The notes beneath the pieces are model-generated. The model did no database searches. It was not told the DNA's origin and worked only from the letters and a program-made list of their open reading frames with translations. A stretch of 64,000 nucleotides of DNA from Rhodobacter huangdaonensis (GTDB lineage: Bacteria > Pseudomonadota > Alphaproteobacteria > Rhodobacterales > Rhodobacteraceae): positions 1 to 64,000 of the forward strand of contig NZ_SAVA01000012.1 in NCBI RefSeq assembly GCF_004022465.1, written 5' to 3'. The first letter of the stretch is position 1; the number at the start of each line of letters is the position of its first letter. A program made the position numbers and the translations under genes. This document shows positions 16,901-25,447 of this stretch, one piece after another.

Positions 16901-18052
16901 ATGAGCCCGAAACGCAGCATCTTCGAAGAGGTCGGCGCCGAAAAGCCCACCGCCCCCGCCGCGCCGAAAGGCGGGCTGATCGACGCCCGCCCGAAAGGCG
17001 CGCGCGCCGCGATCCGGGTCTGGCTGTTCGCGCTTTTCGCGCTGGTCGCGACAATGATCGCGCTTGGCGGCGCGACGCGGCTGAGCGATGCGGGGCTCTC
17101 GATCACAGAATGGAAGCCGGTCACCGGCATCGTGCCGCCGCTGAGCGATACCGACTGGCAGGCCGAGTTCGGCAAGTATCAGGCGACACCGCAATTCGCG
17201 CTGGCGAATGCGGCGATGGACCTTGCCGGGTTCAAGGCGATCTACTGGTGGGAATGGGCGCATCGCGCGCTTGGCCGGCTGATCGGCCTGGTCTGGGCGG
17301 CGGGCTTTGCGGGCTTTGCCCTCACCCGCCGGATCCCGAAGGGCTGGGGGCTGCGGCTCTTCGGTCTGGGCCTGCTCGGCGGGCTGCAGGGCGCGATCGG
17401 CTGGTGGATGGTCAGCTCGGGGCTGGGCGCGGGCATGACCTCGGTCGCCTCCTATCGTCTTGCCGTGCACCTTGGCATCGGCTTCACCATCCTCGGCCTC
17501 ATCGCCTGGTATGCCCTGCTTCTGGGCCGCAGCGAGGCTGCGCTGCTGCAGGCCCGCCGCCTGGCCGAACCGCGGCTCTTCGGCATGGCGACGGGGGTGC
17601 TGCATCTCGCCTTCCTGCAGGTGCTGCTTGGTGCGCTGGTTGCCGGCATCGACGCCGGGCGCGGCTTCACCGACTGGCCGCTGATGGGCGGGCAATTCCT
17701 GCCGCCCGAGCCGTTCTCGCTTTCGCCGCTGTGGCGCAATTTCTTCGAAGACCCGGGGCTGGTGCAGTTCGACCACCGGATGATCGGCTATCTCGTGCTG
17801 ATCTTCGGCGTCGTGACCGCGCTGCGCGGCCGCCGCTCGGCCCATGGCGCGACCCGCACCGCCTTCGCCTGGATGGGCGCCTGGCTGCTGGTGCAGGTGG
17901 CGCTTGGCATCGTCACGCTGATCCACGCCGCGCCGATGGCGCTTGGCCTTGCGCATCAGCTGGGCGCGGTGGTGGCCTTCGTTCTCATCCTGCGCGCGCG
18001 CTTCCTGGCGCGTTACCCGCAGGTGCAATCCATCAGGGGGGGAGCAAGATGA
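16901..18052 (+). CDS. ctaA: Heme A synthase (COX15/CtaA type 2)
   Basis: A 383-residue inner-membrane enzyme that oxidises the C8 methyl of heme O to a formyl group, giving heme A for aa3-type oxidases. Eight hydrophobic segments and the paired heme-ligand histidines are visible: HRALGRLIG, RLAVHLGIGF, QFDHRMIGYL and LAHQLGAVVAF. The GGATRLSDAGLSITEWKPVTG segment after the first helix is diagnostic of the alphaproteobacterial/mitochondrial type. GGAG stands upstream of the ATG; longer in-frame versions lack similarity. It overlaps the M32 carboxypeptidase start by 4 nt, so the two are translationally coupled despite no known functional link. Confidence 0.95.
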   Translation: MSPKRSIFEEVGAEKPTAPAAPKGGLIDARPKGARAAIRVWLFALFALVATMIALGGATRLSDAGLSITEWKPVTGIVPPLSDTDWQAEFGKYQATPQFALANAAMDLAGFKAIYWWEWAHRALGRLIGLVWAAGFAGFALTRRIPKGWGLRLFGLGLLGGLQGAIGWWMVSSGLGAGMTSVASYRLAVHLGIGFTILGLIAWYALLLGRSEAALLQARRLAEPRLFGMATGVLHLAFLQVLLGALVAGIDAGRGFTDWPLMGGQFLPPEPFSLSPLWRNFFEDPGLVQFDHRMIGYLVLIFGVVTALRGRRSAHGATRTAFAWMGAWLLVQVALGIVTLIHAAPMALGLAHQLGAVVAFVLILRARFLARYPQVQSIRGGAR

Positions 18053-19518
18053 CGGCTTTTCAGGATCTTGTCGCGTTTCAGCGCGAGACAGAGGCGCTCG
18101 CCGGCATTGCCGAACGGCTCGGCTGGGATCAGGAGACGGTGATGCCGCGCGGCGCCGCCGAGCAGCGCGCCGAGGAGACCGCCGCGCTCGAATCCGTGCT
18201 GCACGCCCGCCGCACCGATCCGCGGATCGAGGACTGGCTTGCCCGGGCCGAGGCCGAGAGCCCGTTCGAGGCGCGTTTGCTTGACCTCGCCGGGCGCAGC
18301 TACAACCGCAACACCCGGGTGCCGGCGCGGCTGGCGACGGAACTCGCGCGCCTCACCTCGCTGTCGCAAGGCATCTGGGCCGAGGCGCGGGCCGAGGAAA
18401 ACCCGGCGGCCTTCGTGCCGGTGCTGAAACAGGTGCTGGCGCTGAAGCGCGAGGAGGCCGAATGCCTGGCCGACGGCGATCTTTACGATGCGCTGCTTGA
18501 CGATTACGAGCCCGGCGCCACGCATCGCGCCCTTGGCGCGATGTTCGACCGGATGCGGCCGCGGCTTGTGGCGCTGCGCGAGCGCGTGCTCGGCGCCGAA
18601 TTCCGCCCGCCGGTGCTCGACCATGTCTTCCCCGAGGCGGCGCAGCTGCGCCTCGCCCGGATCTGCGCCTCGGCCTTCGGTTATGACTGGAGCTGCGGCC
18701 GGCTCGACATCGCGGTGCATCCGTTCTCCTCGGGCTCGGGGCGCGACGTGCGCATCACCACGCGCGTGGTGGAAAGCGATCCGTTCAACTGCCTCTATTC
18801 GACGATCCACGAAACCGGCCACGCCTGCTACGAGCTTGGCATCGACGAGGAATACGCCTTCACCCCGATGGGGCATGGCGTGTCGATGGGCGTGCACGAA
18901 AGCCAGAGCCGGATCTTCGAGAACCAGATCGGCCGCTCGGCCGCCTTCACCGGCTGGCTCTATCAGCGCATGACCGAGGCCTTCGGCGATTTCGGCATCC
19001 GCACGCCCGAGGCCTTCCATGCCTGCGTGAACCGTGTCACCCCGGGCTTCATCCGCACCGAGGCGGACGAGCTGCATTACAACCTGCACATCATGATGCG
19101 CTTCGATCTCGAGCGCGACCTGATCGCCGGGCGGCTCGCCGTCGACGACCTCGAGGAGGCTTGGAACGCCCGCTTTGCGCAGGATTTCGGCGTCGCCGTG
19201 CCCACGCCCTCGCAGGGGTTCCTGCAGGACGTGCACTGGGCGGTGGGGCTCTTCGGCTATTTCCCGACCTATGCACTTGGCAACGTCTATGCGGGCTGCC
19301 TGCACGAGACGCTGCGCGCCGCACTTCCCGATCTCGACGCCTCGCTGGCCGGCGGCTCGGCGCGGCCCGCGACCGAGTGGCTGCGCGAGAGCCTGCACCG
19401 CCACGGCGGGTTGCGCCCGCCTGTCGAGACGATCGAGGCCGCCTGCGGCTTTGCCCCGACCGAAGATCCGCTCCTTGACTATCTCGAGGCGAAATTCGGC
19501 GCGATCTACGGGGTGTGA
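18049..19518 (+). CDS. Carboxypeptidase Taq (M32 family metallocarboxypeptidase)
   Basis: A 489-residue cytoplasmic zinc carboxypeptidase. The HExxH motif is HETGH (residues 254-258) in STIHETGHACYELG, and the third ligand Glu is in the downstream HESQSRIFEN segment. The N-terminal LGWDQETVMPRGAAEQRAE and the C-terminal GYFPTYALGNVYAG segments are M32 hallmarks. These enzymes trim C-terminal residues broadly, usually sparing proline. The ATG overlaps the ctaA stop (ATGA). After the stop comes the second copy of the inverted-repeat element, whose left hairpin may terminate this operon. Confidence 0.95.
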   Translation: MTAFQDLVAFQRETEALAGIAERLGWDQETVMPRGAAEQRAEETAALESVLHARRTDPRIEDWLARAEAESPFEARLLDLAGRSYNRNTRVPARLATELARLTSLSQGIWAEARAEENPAAFVPVLKQVLALKREEAECLADGDLYDALLDDYEPGATHRALGAMFDRMRPRLVALRERVLGAEFRPPVLDHVFPEAAQLRLARICASAFGYDWSCGRLDIAVHPFSSGSGRDVRITTRVVESDPFNCLYSTIHETGHACYELGIDEEYAFTPMGHGVSMGVHESQSRIFENQIGRSAAFTGWLYQRMTEAFGDFGIRTPEAFHACVNRVTPGFIRTEADELHYNLHIMMRFDLERDLIAGRLAVDDLEEAWNARFAQDFGVAVPTPSQGFLQDVHWAVGLFGYFPTYALGNVYAGCLHETLRAALPDLDASLAGGSARPATEWLRESLHRHGGLRPPVETIEAACGFAPTEDPLLDYLEAKFGAIYGV

Positions 19519-19525
19519 ACGCGGA

Positions 19526-19705
19526 AGGGGGGCTGTCTGCCCCCCTCTTGCCCGTGCCGGGCAATTCACCCCCCGAGGATATTTGCGGCAATTGGAAGAC
19601 GTGAAGCGGCGCCGATCGGGGCCGCTTTTCCGGACCTTGCCGCTTCCAATTGCCGCAAATATCCCGGGGGTGAGGCCCGTCAGGGCCGAGGGGGCAGCGC
19701 CCCCT
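19526..19705. repeat. Intergenic inverted-repeat element, copy 2
   Basis: The inner arms are a perfect 20-bp inverted repeat: ATATTTGCGGCAATTGGAAG at 19579-19598 and its reverse complement at 19643-19662, extended by CCCCCCGAGG/CCCGGGGGTGAG flanks. The left end is a 7-bp G/C hairpin (AGGGGGG, CCCCCCT; 19526-19546). The right end (19689-19705) is identical to the right terminal repeat of copy 1. The element overlaps the 3' end of the leftward P450 gene, whose last eight or so codons and stop come from it. Confidence 0.75.
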
Positions 19706-21074
19706 CGCGCGGGCTCAGCCGCAGCCGGATGCCGTCCTTGCCGCGCACCGTCAGATGCGCGACCGGCACCGGCACCGCGCCCGCCACCACCTCGAAGCGG
19801 AAGGCGCGGATGAGCAGCGACAGCAGCAGCGGCCCCTCGGCCATGGCAAATCCCGCCCCCGGGCAGACGCGCGGGCCGGTTGAGAACGGGATATAGGCGC
19901 AGCGCTGCGCCTCCTTGCCGTTTTCGCTCTCCCAGCGGGCGGGATCGAAGCCGTCCGGGTTGTCCCAGATCCGCTCGTGCCGGTGCAGGTGCCAGGGGCT
20001 GATCACCACCTGTGCGCCCTTCGGCACCGCGCGCTCGCGGAAGGTCTCGGGACAGCGCGCCTCGCGCACGAACATCGGCACCGGCGGGTAGAGCCGCAGC
20101 GCCTCGCGAAACACCGCACGGCTGAGCTTCAGCCGGTTCAGGATTGAGAAATAAGGGATTTCCTCACCGATGACCGCGTCGGCCTCGGCGGCAACCCGGT
20201 CCTGCCAGTCGGGGTTCTGGGCGAGCAGGTAAAGCGACCAGGCGAGCGCCGAGGCCGAGGTCTCGTGCCCGGCGAGAAAGAAGATCGCCACCTGATCGAC
20301 CATCTCGGAGGTTCCGAAGCGCGCGCCGGTCACCGGGTCGGGGGTGGTCATGATCTTCGTCGCCAGATCGTCAGGCGCGGTGCCTGCCGCGATCTCGGCG
20401 GCGCGGGTGGCGGTGAGGCGCTCGATCAGCGCGCGGATGCGGGCGGCGGTGCGTTTCGTCGCGCGCGAATGAAAGCGCGGGAACCAGCGCGGCAGCGGCA
20501 GCAGCGCGCCGAGATTGACCACCGGCGAGGCGTTCTGATGGCGGCGGAACTCGTGGAAGACGGCCGAGGCGGTGGTATCCTCGATCGGGATCGAGAACAG
20601 GGTGCGAAAGATCACATCGGCCGCGGCATGCGATGTTTCCGATTCGATCTCAATGGGTTCCGTGCCGATCTTCGTGCGCAGCCGGGCGACGCAGGCTTGC
20701 CCGGCCTCCCACATCGCGGGGAAGGTGTCGCGCAGGCGGCCGCCCTCGAAGGCCGGGTCGATGATCCGGCGCTGGCGCAGCCAGGTCTCGCCATTGGTCA
20801 GGAACACGCTGTCGCGCAGCAGCGGCGCCAGCCCCTCGCGCACCCGGTCGGATTTCGGGAAATCCATCGGCCGTTCCTTCAGCACTCGGGCGACAAGCGC
20901 CGGGTCGTTGCACAGGAAGGAGCGGAAGAAGGGGGTGCGGAACTCGGCCATCCAGGCGCGGTAAAGCCGCGCCGGCTGCGCCGAGAGGATATCGGCGCGG
21001 AACAGGCGGAAATAGCGCCAGAGCGACACCTTGTCGGGGCGCGGGGCGGGTTTCGGGGGCAGCGGCGCGGTCAT
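19680..21074 (-). CDS. Cytochrome P450
   Basis: A 464-residue soluble-looking P450 monooxygenase. The I-helix oxygen-activation motif is FFLAGHETSASAL, the K-helix ExxR is in REALRLYPP, and the heme-ligand loop is FSTGPRVCPGAG with Cys at about residue 404. No N-terminal membrane anchor is obvious. No ferredoxin or reductase partner is encoded in the window. It overlaps the upstream hydrolase-like gene by 4 nt (ATGA), so both are probably co-expressed and may act on one lipid or ester substrate. The extreme C terminus (REGALPPRP and stop) is encoded by the right end of the intergenic repeat element, suggesting the original end was replaced or extended. Substrate is unknown. Confidence 0.93.
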   Translation of the reverse strand: MTAPLPPKPAPRPDKVSLWRYFRLFRADILSAQPARLYRAWMAEFRTPFFRSFLCNDPALVARVLKERPMDFPKSDRVREGLAPLLRDSVFLTNGETWLRQRRIIDPAFEGGRLRDTFPAMWEAGQACVARLRTKIGTEPIEIESETSHAAADVIFRTLFSIPIEDTTASAVFHEFRRHQNASPVVNLGALLPLPRWFPRFHSRATKRTAARIRALIERLTATRAAEIAAGTAPDDLATKIMTTPDPVTGARFGTSEMVDQVAIFFLAGHETSASALAWSLYLLAQNPDWQDRVAAEADAVIGEEIPYFSILNRLKLSRAVFREALRLYPPVPMFVREARCPETFRERAVPKGAQVVISPWHLHRHERIWDNPDGFDPARWESENGKEAQRCAYIPFSTGPRVCPGAGFAMAEGPLLLSLLIRAFRFEVVAGAVPVPVAHLTVRGKDGIRLRLSPREGALPPRP

Positions 21075-22312
21075 GCGATCGTGGTATAGCGGTTTGCGGC
21101 GCGCTCAATGCGGCTTTTTGACGGGGGGTGGTCGCGGAAGCGTTCGGCCAGCGTCTGCGGGCCGGCGGTGATGCGGAAATAGTCGTAGTCGCCCGGTCGG
21201 TCGAAGGCGCACAGATACTGGAAATGCAGCCGGAAGAAGCGCCAGCGCAGCGCCTGCCAGCGTTCGGGGCTGAGGGTCTGGGTGAAGGCCGCCGAGAGGA
21301 TCAGCGGCTGGAATTGCTCGGGCGGCGCGACGCCTGTCACCTTGACCGGATCGCACAGCGCAAAGGCGCAGCCATCGCCCGGGGCGGTGACATCGACCCA
21401 GCTCAGCTCGGGCCGCGCGCCAAGGAAGGCGAGATCGGCGCGCAGCCGGGTGGCGCGGGGCAGGAAGCTGACCATCGGCACGACCTGGCCGAGCGAGAGG
21501 AAGCCGAGCGCGGGGCCCGTGGCGGGCACGCGGCCCGCCCGGATCAGGTCGGAAAGGATCGAGACGGCGAGATGCGCGCCCGAGCTGTGGCCGACCACCA
21601 GCACCTCGTCCCAGTCCTCGGTCAGCGCCTGTGCGATGGTGTCGGCGAACGCGGCCATCCGCGCCTCGAGGCGCGGCGGGTTGGCGCCGCCCCACCGCGC
21701 GGTGAAGGCATAGTCGTGCATCAGGTAATAGGCATAGAACTTGCCGTCCTTCGCCCGGAACCAGCGCAGCGTGACGGCAAGCACGGCGGCGCCAAGCACC
21801 AGCCCCGCAAGCGCGCTGAACGGAAAGGGCGGCAGCAGGGCGAGCAGCGCCGCGGCAATGCCCCAGCCCAGCAGCACGCCCGCAAGGGCCTGTGCGAGGA
21901 GGGCGAAGATCGGGTAGAGCGCGGCGATGATCGGCCCCTTGCGCAGCCGCATCAGTCGGAAGAGTGCTCCCGAGGCGATATAGGTCCAGGCGGTGCGGAC
22001 GAGTTGCGCGTAGGTTTCGGGGATCGAGGCGCCCATGCTGTCGCGCACGATGTCGGACCAGACCAGCACCTCGACCGCGGCCTCGACCGTCTCGCCCGCC
22101 TGCACCGAGCGCACGCGCCAGCCATAGGGGCCGCCGCCGCGCTTCGGGGCAAGCGCGATCTCATAGCCCGAAATCTCCGCCTGAGCAGCGCCTTCCTTGC
22201 GGTAAAGCTCGCGGTAGCGGCGCGGGTGGATCGGGTCATAGCCCGGGATGTAGAACACCCGGCGCCGGCGCACGCGGCGCGCCTCCTCTGTCTGCGGCTG
22301 ATCTGCGGTCAT
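21071..22312 (-). CDS. Membrane-associated alpha/beta-hydrolase-like protein
   Basis: A 413-residue protein beginning with RRRVFYIPGYDPIHPRRYRELY and containing a lipase-type nucleophile elbow VVGHSSGAH (Ser in GHSSG) at about residue 245. Two or three hydrophobic helices (GVLLGWGIAAALLALLPPF, ALAGLVLGAAVLAVTL) lie before the catalytic segment, so the protein is probably membrane-anchored with the hydrolase on one face. No family name is certain; similar proteins occur beside P450 genes in Rhodobacteraceae as far as I recall. Catalytic Asp and His cannot be assigned. It overlaps the P450 start by 4 nt and starts 53 nt after the M48 gene. Function is inferred as an esterase or lipase-like activity. 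Confidence 0.75.
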   Translation of the reverse strand: MTADQPQTEEARRVRRRRVFYIPGYDPIHPRRYRELYRKEGAAQAEISGYEIALAPKRGGGPYGWRVRSVQAGETVEAAVEVLVWSDIVRDSMGASIPETYAQLVRTAWTYIASGALFRLMRLRKGPIIAALYPIFALLAQALAGVLLGWGIAAALLALLPPFPFSALAGLVLGAAVLAVTLRWFRAKDGKFYAYYLMHDYAFTARWGGANPPRLEARMAAFADTIAQALTEDWDEVLVVGHSSGAHLAVSILSDLIRAGRVPATGPALGFLSLGQVVPMVSFLPRATRLRADLAFLGARPELSWVDVTAPGDGCAFALCDPVKVTGVAPPEQFQPLILSAAFTQTLSPERWQALRWRFFRLHFQYLCAFDRPGDYDYFRITAGPQTLAERFRDHPPSKSRIERAANRYTTIA

Positions 22313-22365
22313 GCGGGCCTCGGTTTTTTCCGAGACTAGCGGGCAAAAGGGCCGAAGGTAAGGGA

Positions 22366-23046
22366 TTAACCCTGCCAGCGGGCGAGATGACGGCGGATCG
22401 CGGCGATGCGCTCGGGGGCGGCCGGGTGGGTGGCAAGCCAGGCGGGCATCGCCGTCGCCCCGGTCAGCGCCTCGAGCTTCTCGAACAGCGCGATCTGCGG
22501 GCCGGCGCCATAGCCCGCCTTGATCAGCAGTGCGGTGGCGAATTCGTCGGCCTCGAACTCGTCGCGCCGGCTGAGTTTCGCGGCAAGGGCCGTGGTCAGG
22601 GTGTTGGCGATCCAGACCCCGGCGAAGGGGATCATCCGGCCGAGCACGCCCGCCAGCACCGCGCGCAGCGCATTCTGCCCGGTGAAGTCGATCATCCGCC
22701 GCCGGGCATGGCCGCGCGCGACATGGCCAAGCTCATGCGCGATGACGGCGCCGATCTCCTCGGCGCTGACCCGGCCGTCGCGGTACAGCCGCAGGAAGCC
22801 CTCGGTCAGGAAGACGCGGCCGTCGGGGGCGGCAAGGCCGTTCACCGCCTCGATCTCGTAGACATGGACGGGCACCGTGGCGACGCCAAGCGCGGCGGCG
22901 AGGCGGTCGAGCACCGGGGCAAGGCGGCTGTCGTTGAGCCGGCGCGATTTCGCGTCGAGCGCGCGGGCGAGGCTGCGCGCCGAGAAGTGCCACAGCACGA
23001 GGCCGTAGGCGAGCATCAGCAGGATGGGCAGAAGGCGCAGGAGCAT
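22366..23046 (-). CDS. M48 family metallopeptidase
   Basis: A 226-residue zinc metalloprotease. One N-terminal hydrophobic helix (LLPILLMLAYGLVLW) is followed by the catalytic HELGH in GAVIAHELGHVARGH, and the third zinc ligand Glu lies in SRRDEFEADEFATAL. It is smaller than HtpX and lacks a four-helix membrane core, resembling the M48 proteins anchored in the inner membrane that clear damaged envelope proteins. The start ATG at 23046 lies 31 nt after the dedA stop; no strong ribosome site is visible, so coupling with the upstream gene is possible. Part of a run of eight leftward genes. Confidence 0.9.
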   Translation of the reverse strand: MLLRLLPILLMLAYGLVLWHFSARSLARALDAKSRRLNDSRLAPVLDRLAAALGVATVPVHVYEIEAVNGLAAPDGRVFLTEGFLRLYRDGRVSAEEIGAVIAHELGHVARGHARRRMIDFTGQNALRAVLAGVLGRMIPFAGVWIANTLTTALAAKLSRRDEFEADEFATALLIKAGYGAGPQIALFEKLEALTGATAMPAWLATHPAAPERIAAIRRHLARWQG

Positions 23047-23077
23047 GGAGCCGATGTGGGGGCTTCGGGCGGGGGCG

Positions 23078-23689
23078 TCAAGCGCCGCCGCGCGTGCTTG
23101 CGCGCAGCGCATGCCACAGCCACGCCCCAAGCGCGAGGGCCGCGGCGCCCGCGCCGAGGAAGCCCACGGCATTCGCCGCAAGGTCGGCCGCCGCCTGCAG
23201 GTTCGCCCCGAAGACGATGCCAAGCCCGACATAGGCCGCGACCCAGACCGCCTCACCCAGCAGATCGGCAAGGGCGAAGCGCGGATGGGCAAAGCCCGAG
23301 GCGCCGGCGGCAAGGTTCACCCAGGGGCCGAGCGCCGAGAACAGCCAGCGGCTGAGAAACACCGTGACGCTGCCACGCCGGCGCAGGCCGTCCATCGCCG
23401 CGGCGATCAGATCGCCGCGCCGCGTGCCCGGCTTTGGCAGGAAGCGCCCGGCGCGGCGGCCAAGCAGGAAGCCGAGCTGATCGCCCGTCACCGCGCCGGC
23501 ATAGGCGGTCGCGGCCACCATCGGCAGCGACAGATCGCCCGAGGCGACGAAGGCGCCCGCCGCGATCATCATCAGCGACGAGGGCACCGGCAGCGCGAGG
23601 CAGCTGAGGAAGGTGGTGATCCCGAGCAGCGCCGGCCCGTAGAGCGGCAGCTGCGCGAGGAACCAGTCGGACAGGGCGGCAAGGCTCAT
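23078..23689 (-). CDS. DedA family membrane protein
   Basis: A 203-residue inner-membrane protein of the DedA/SNARE-associated (VTT) family. The reentrant-helix signature is visible as ALPVPSSLMMIAAGAFVASG and the Arg-containing membrane segment FLSRWLFSALGPWVNLAAG. DedA proteins act as phospholipid (undecaprenyl phosphate or PE) flippase-like scramblases and affect membrane-potential homeostasis. The ATG overlaps the stop of the 125-residue gene by 4 nt. The neighbouring M48 protease and VWA protein suggest an envelope-stress or membrane-maintenance operon, which is inference. Confidence 0.92.
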   Translation of the reverse strand: MSLAALSDWFLAQLPLYGPALLGITTFLSCLALPVPSSLMMIAAGAFVASGDLSLPMVAATAYAGAVTGDQLGFLLGRRAGRFLPKPGTRRGDLIAAAMDGLRRRGSVTVFLSRWLFSALGPWVNLAAGASGFAHPRFALADLLGEAVWVAAYVGLGIVFGANLQAAADLAANAVGFLGAGAAALALGAWLWHALRASTRGGA

Positions 23690-24063
23690 TTCGGCGGCTG
23701 ATCCGGATCGGCGCCGGGGGCAAGCGGGGGCAGTGTCGGCAGCACCGCCGCCAGCTCGTCGAGCAGCTGTGCCACCGGGATGCCGCGGTCGCGCGCGATC
23801 TCCTCGAGCGAGCGCCGGCCGCCGTCACGCGGGCCGAGCACCGCATCGAGTGCGCCATTCGGCAGGTGCCAGCTGCGCGCGATGTAGCCCGGCGTCATCC
23901 AGGGCTCGGGCATCTGCCGGTGATGCGCGGGGCTCGACCAGTAGACCGCCCGCACCACCATCCGCCCACCGAAGAAGGCGGTCAGCGCCACGGCGAGCGC
24001 AAAGGCGATGACGACAAGGCGTTGCTCGTGCCAGAGCCGGGCTAGGGCCGCGCGCCCCTTCAT
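23686..24063 (-). CDS. Hypothetical membrane-anchored protein, 125 residues
   Basis: A short protein with a basic N terminus, one hydrophobic helix (LVVIAFALAVALTAFFGGRM) and a soluble C-terminal part: SSPAHHRQMPEPWMTPGYIA, then SLEEIARDRGIPVAQLLDEL, which looks like a small helix-turn-helix-like or LysM-unlike helical hairpin. I know no named family. The start ATG overlaps the VWA gene stop and its own stop overlaps the dedA start, each by 4 nt, so it is embedded in a coupled trio and is very likely a real gene. An earlier in-frame start would lie inside the VWA gene. Confidence 0.72.
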   Translation of the reverse strand: MKGRAALARLWHEQRLVVIAFALAVALTAFFGGRMVVRAVYWSSPAHHRQMPEPWMTPGYIARSWHLPNGALDAVLGPRDGGRRSLEEIARDRGIPVAQLLDELAAVLPTLPPLAPGADPDQPPK

Positions 24064-25241
24064 CCGAGCATCCGCATCGCGCGGGTGATGCCGTCGAGGG
24101 TCAGCGGGAACATCCGCCCCTCGAATTCGCGCTGCACGATGCCGATCGACGGGGTGTGGCCCCAGTGCCGTTCGGGCACTGGGTTGAGCCAGGCATGCGC
24201 GGGCCATTGCTCGCGGGCGCGGGCAAGCCAGAGCGCACCGGGTTCGGGGTTCCAGTGCTCGTTCGCGCCGCCCGCATGGGTGATCTCGTAGGGGCTCATC
24301 GAGGCGTCGCCGACGAAGAGGCACTTGTAGTCGGGGCCGAAGCGGTGCAGCACCTCCCAGGTCGGCGTGACCTCGTCCCAGCGGCGCCGGTTCGACTTCC
24401 ACACCCCCTCGTAAAGGCAGTTGTGGAAATAGAAATGTTCGAGATGCTTGAACTCGGCCCGGGCCGCCGAGAACAGCTCCTCGACCAGTTTCACATGCGC
24501 ATCCATCGAGCCGCCGATGTCGAGAAACAGCACCACCTTGACGGCGTTGCGCCGCTCGGGCCGGGTCTTCACGTCGATGTAACCCGCCTCGGCCGAGGCG
24601 CGGATCGTGCCGGGCAGGTCGAGCTCTTCATGGGCGCCGGCGCGGGCCCATTGCCGCAGCCGCTTCAGCGCCACCTTGATGTTGCGCGTGCCAAGTTCGA
24701 CGGTGTCGTCGAGATCCTGGAATTCCCTCTTGTCCCAGACCTTTACGGCGCGTTGATGACGTGACTTGTCCTGCCCGATGCGGACCCCTTCGGGGTTGTA
24801 GCCATAGGCGCCGAAGGGCGAGGTGCCGGCGGTGCCGATCCATTTCGAGCCGCCCTGATGGCGCTCCTTCTGCTCGGCCAGGCGCTGGCGCAGCGTCTCC
24901 ATCAGCTTGTCGAAGCCGCCAAGCGCCTCGATCGCCGCCTTTTCCTCGTCGCTGAGGTGCTTCTCGGCGAGCTTCGCCAGCCAGTCGCCGGGCAGATCGA
25001 GCGCCTCGAGCACGGCCTCGGGGGCGATCGCCTCGATGCCGGAAAAGGCCTCGGCGAAAGCGCGGTCGAAGCGGTCGAGGTGGCGCTCGTCCTTCACCAT
25101 CGTGGTGCGGGCGAAATAATAGAAGCCGTCGAGGTCATAGGTGCACAGCCCCGCCGCCAGCCCTTCGAGAAAGGCCAGGTATTCGCGCAGCGAGACGGGC
25201 ACGCCGCCACGCCGCAGGGCTTCGAAGAAGGGCAGGAACAT
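24060..25241 (-). CDS. VWA domain-containing CoxE-like protein
   Basis: A 393-residue cytoplasmic protein of the CoxE/COG3552-like group. The N-terminal region (FLPFFEALRRGGVPVSLREY) is typical; the von Willebrand A domain begins at KVVLFLDIGGSMDAHVKLVEEL. The MIDAS sequence is DIGGS rather than canonical DxSxS, the first Ser being Gly; I believe this is common in this subfamily. CoxE proteins normally work with a MoxR-type AAA+ ATPase in metalloenzyme maturation or stress responses. No such ATPase is in this operon, so its partner would be elsewhere. It starts 7 nt after a 54-residue membrane-protein gene and overlaps the next gene by 4 nt. Confidence 0.88.
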   Translation of the reverse strand: MFLPFFEALRRGGVPVSLREYLAFLEGLAAGLCTYDLDGFYYFARTTMVKDERHLDRFDRAFAEAFSGIEAIAPEAVLEALDLPGDWLAKLAEKHLSDEEKAAIEALGGFDKLMETLRQRLAEQKERHQGGSKWIGTAGTSPFGAYGYNPEGVRIGQDKSRHQRAVKVWDKREFQDLDDTVELGTRNIKVALKRLRQWARAGAHEELDLPGTIRASAEAGYIDVKTRPERRNAVKVVLFLDIGGSMDAHVKLVEELFSAARAEFKHLEHFYFHNCLYEGVWKSNRRRWDEVTPTWEVLHRFGPDYKCLFVGDASMSPYEITHAGGANEHWNPEPGALWLARAREQWPAHAWLNPVPERHWGHTPSIGIVQREFEGRMFPLTLDGITRAMRMLG

Positions 25242-25248
25242 CCGCGCC

Positions 25249-25413
25249 TCACGCCATCCGGTTCAGCATGATGGTGATGAAAAGCCCCGCGAGCGCAAGG
25301 AGAATGCCGAAGACCGCCGCATATTGCAGCTGGTCGAGCCCGTTGCCACCACGTCGCCGCGCCCGTGTCGCGCCGATCAGCGCGCCGATCACCAGCCCTG
25401 CCAGAATATACAT
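25249..25413 (-). CDS. Small membrane protein, 54 residues
   Basis: A short leftward reading frame: ATG at 25413, TGA at 25251-25249. It encodes MYILAGLVIGALIGATRAR, a basic turn (RRRGGNGLDQ) and a second hydrophobic segment AAVFGILLALAGLFITIML, so two membrane helices around a positively charged loop, predicted cytoplasmic. GGGGAGG stands 5 nt upstream of the ATG. The gene begins 34 nt after the DUF2927 gene stop and ends 7 nt before the VWA gene. Strong ribosome site, tight spacing and sensible topology support it as real. No function can be given. Confidence 0.72.
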   Translation of the reverse strand: MYILAGLVIGALIGATRARRRGGNGLDQLQYAAVFGILLALAGLFITIMLNRMA

Positions 25414-25447
25414 CCCGCCTCCCCGGATGCGGCCGGGCGGTGCCGGC

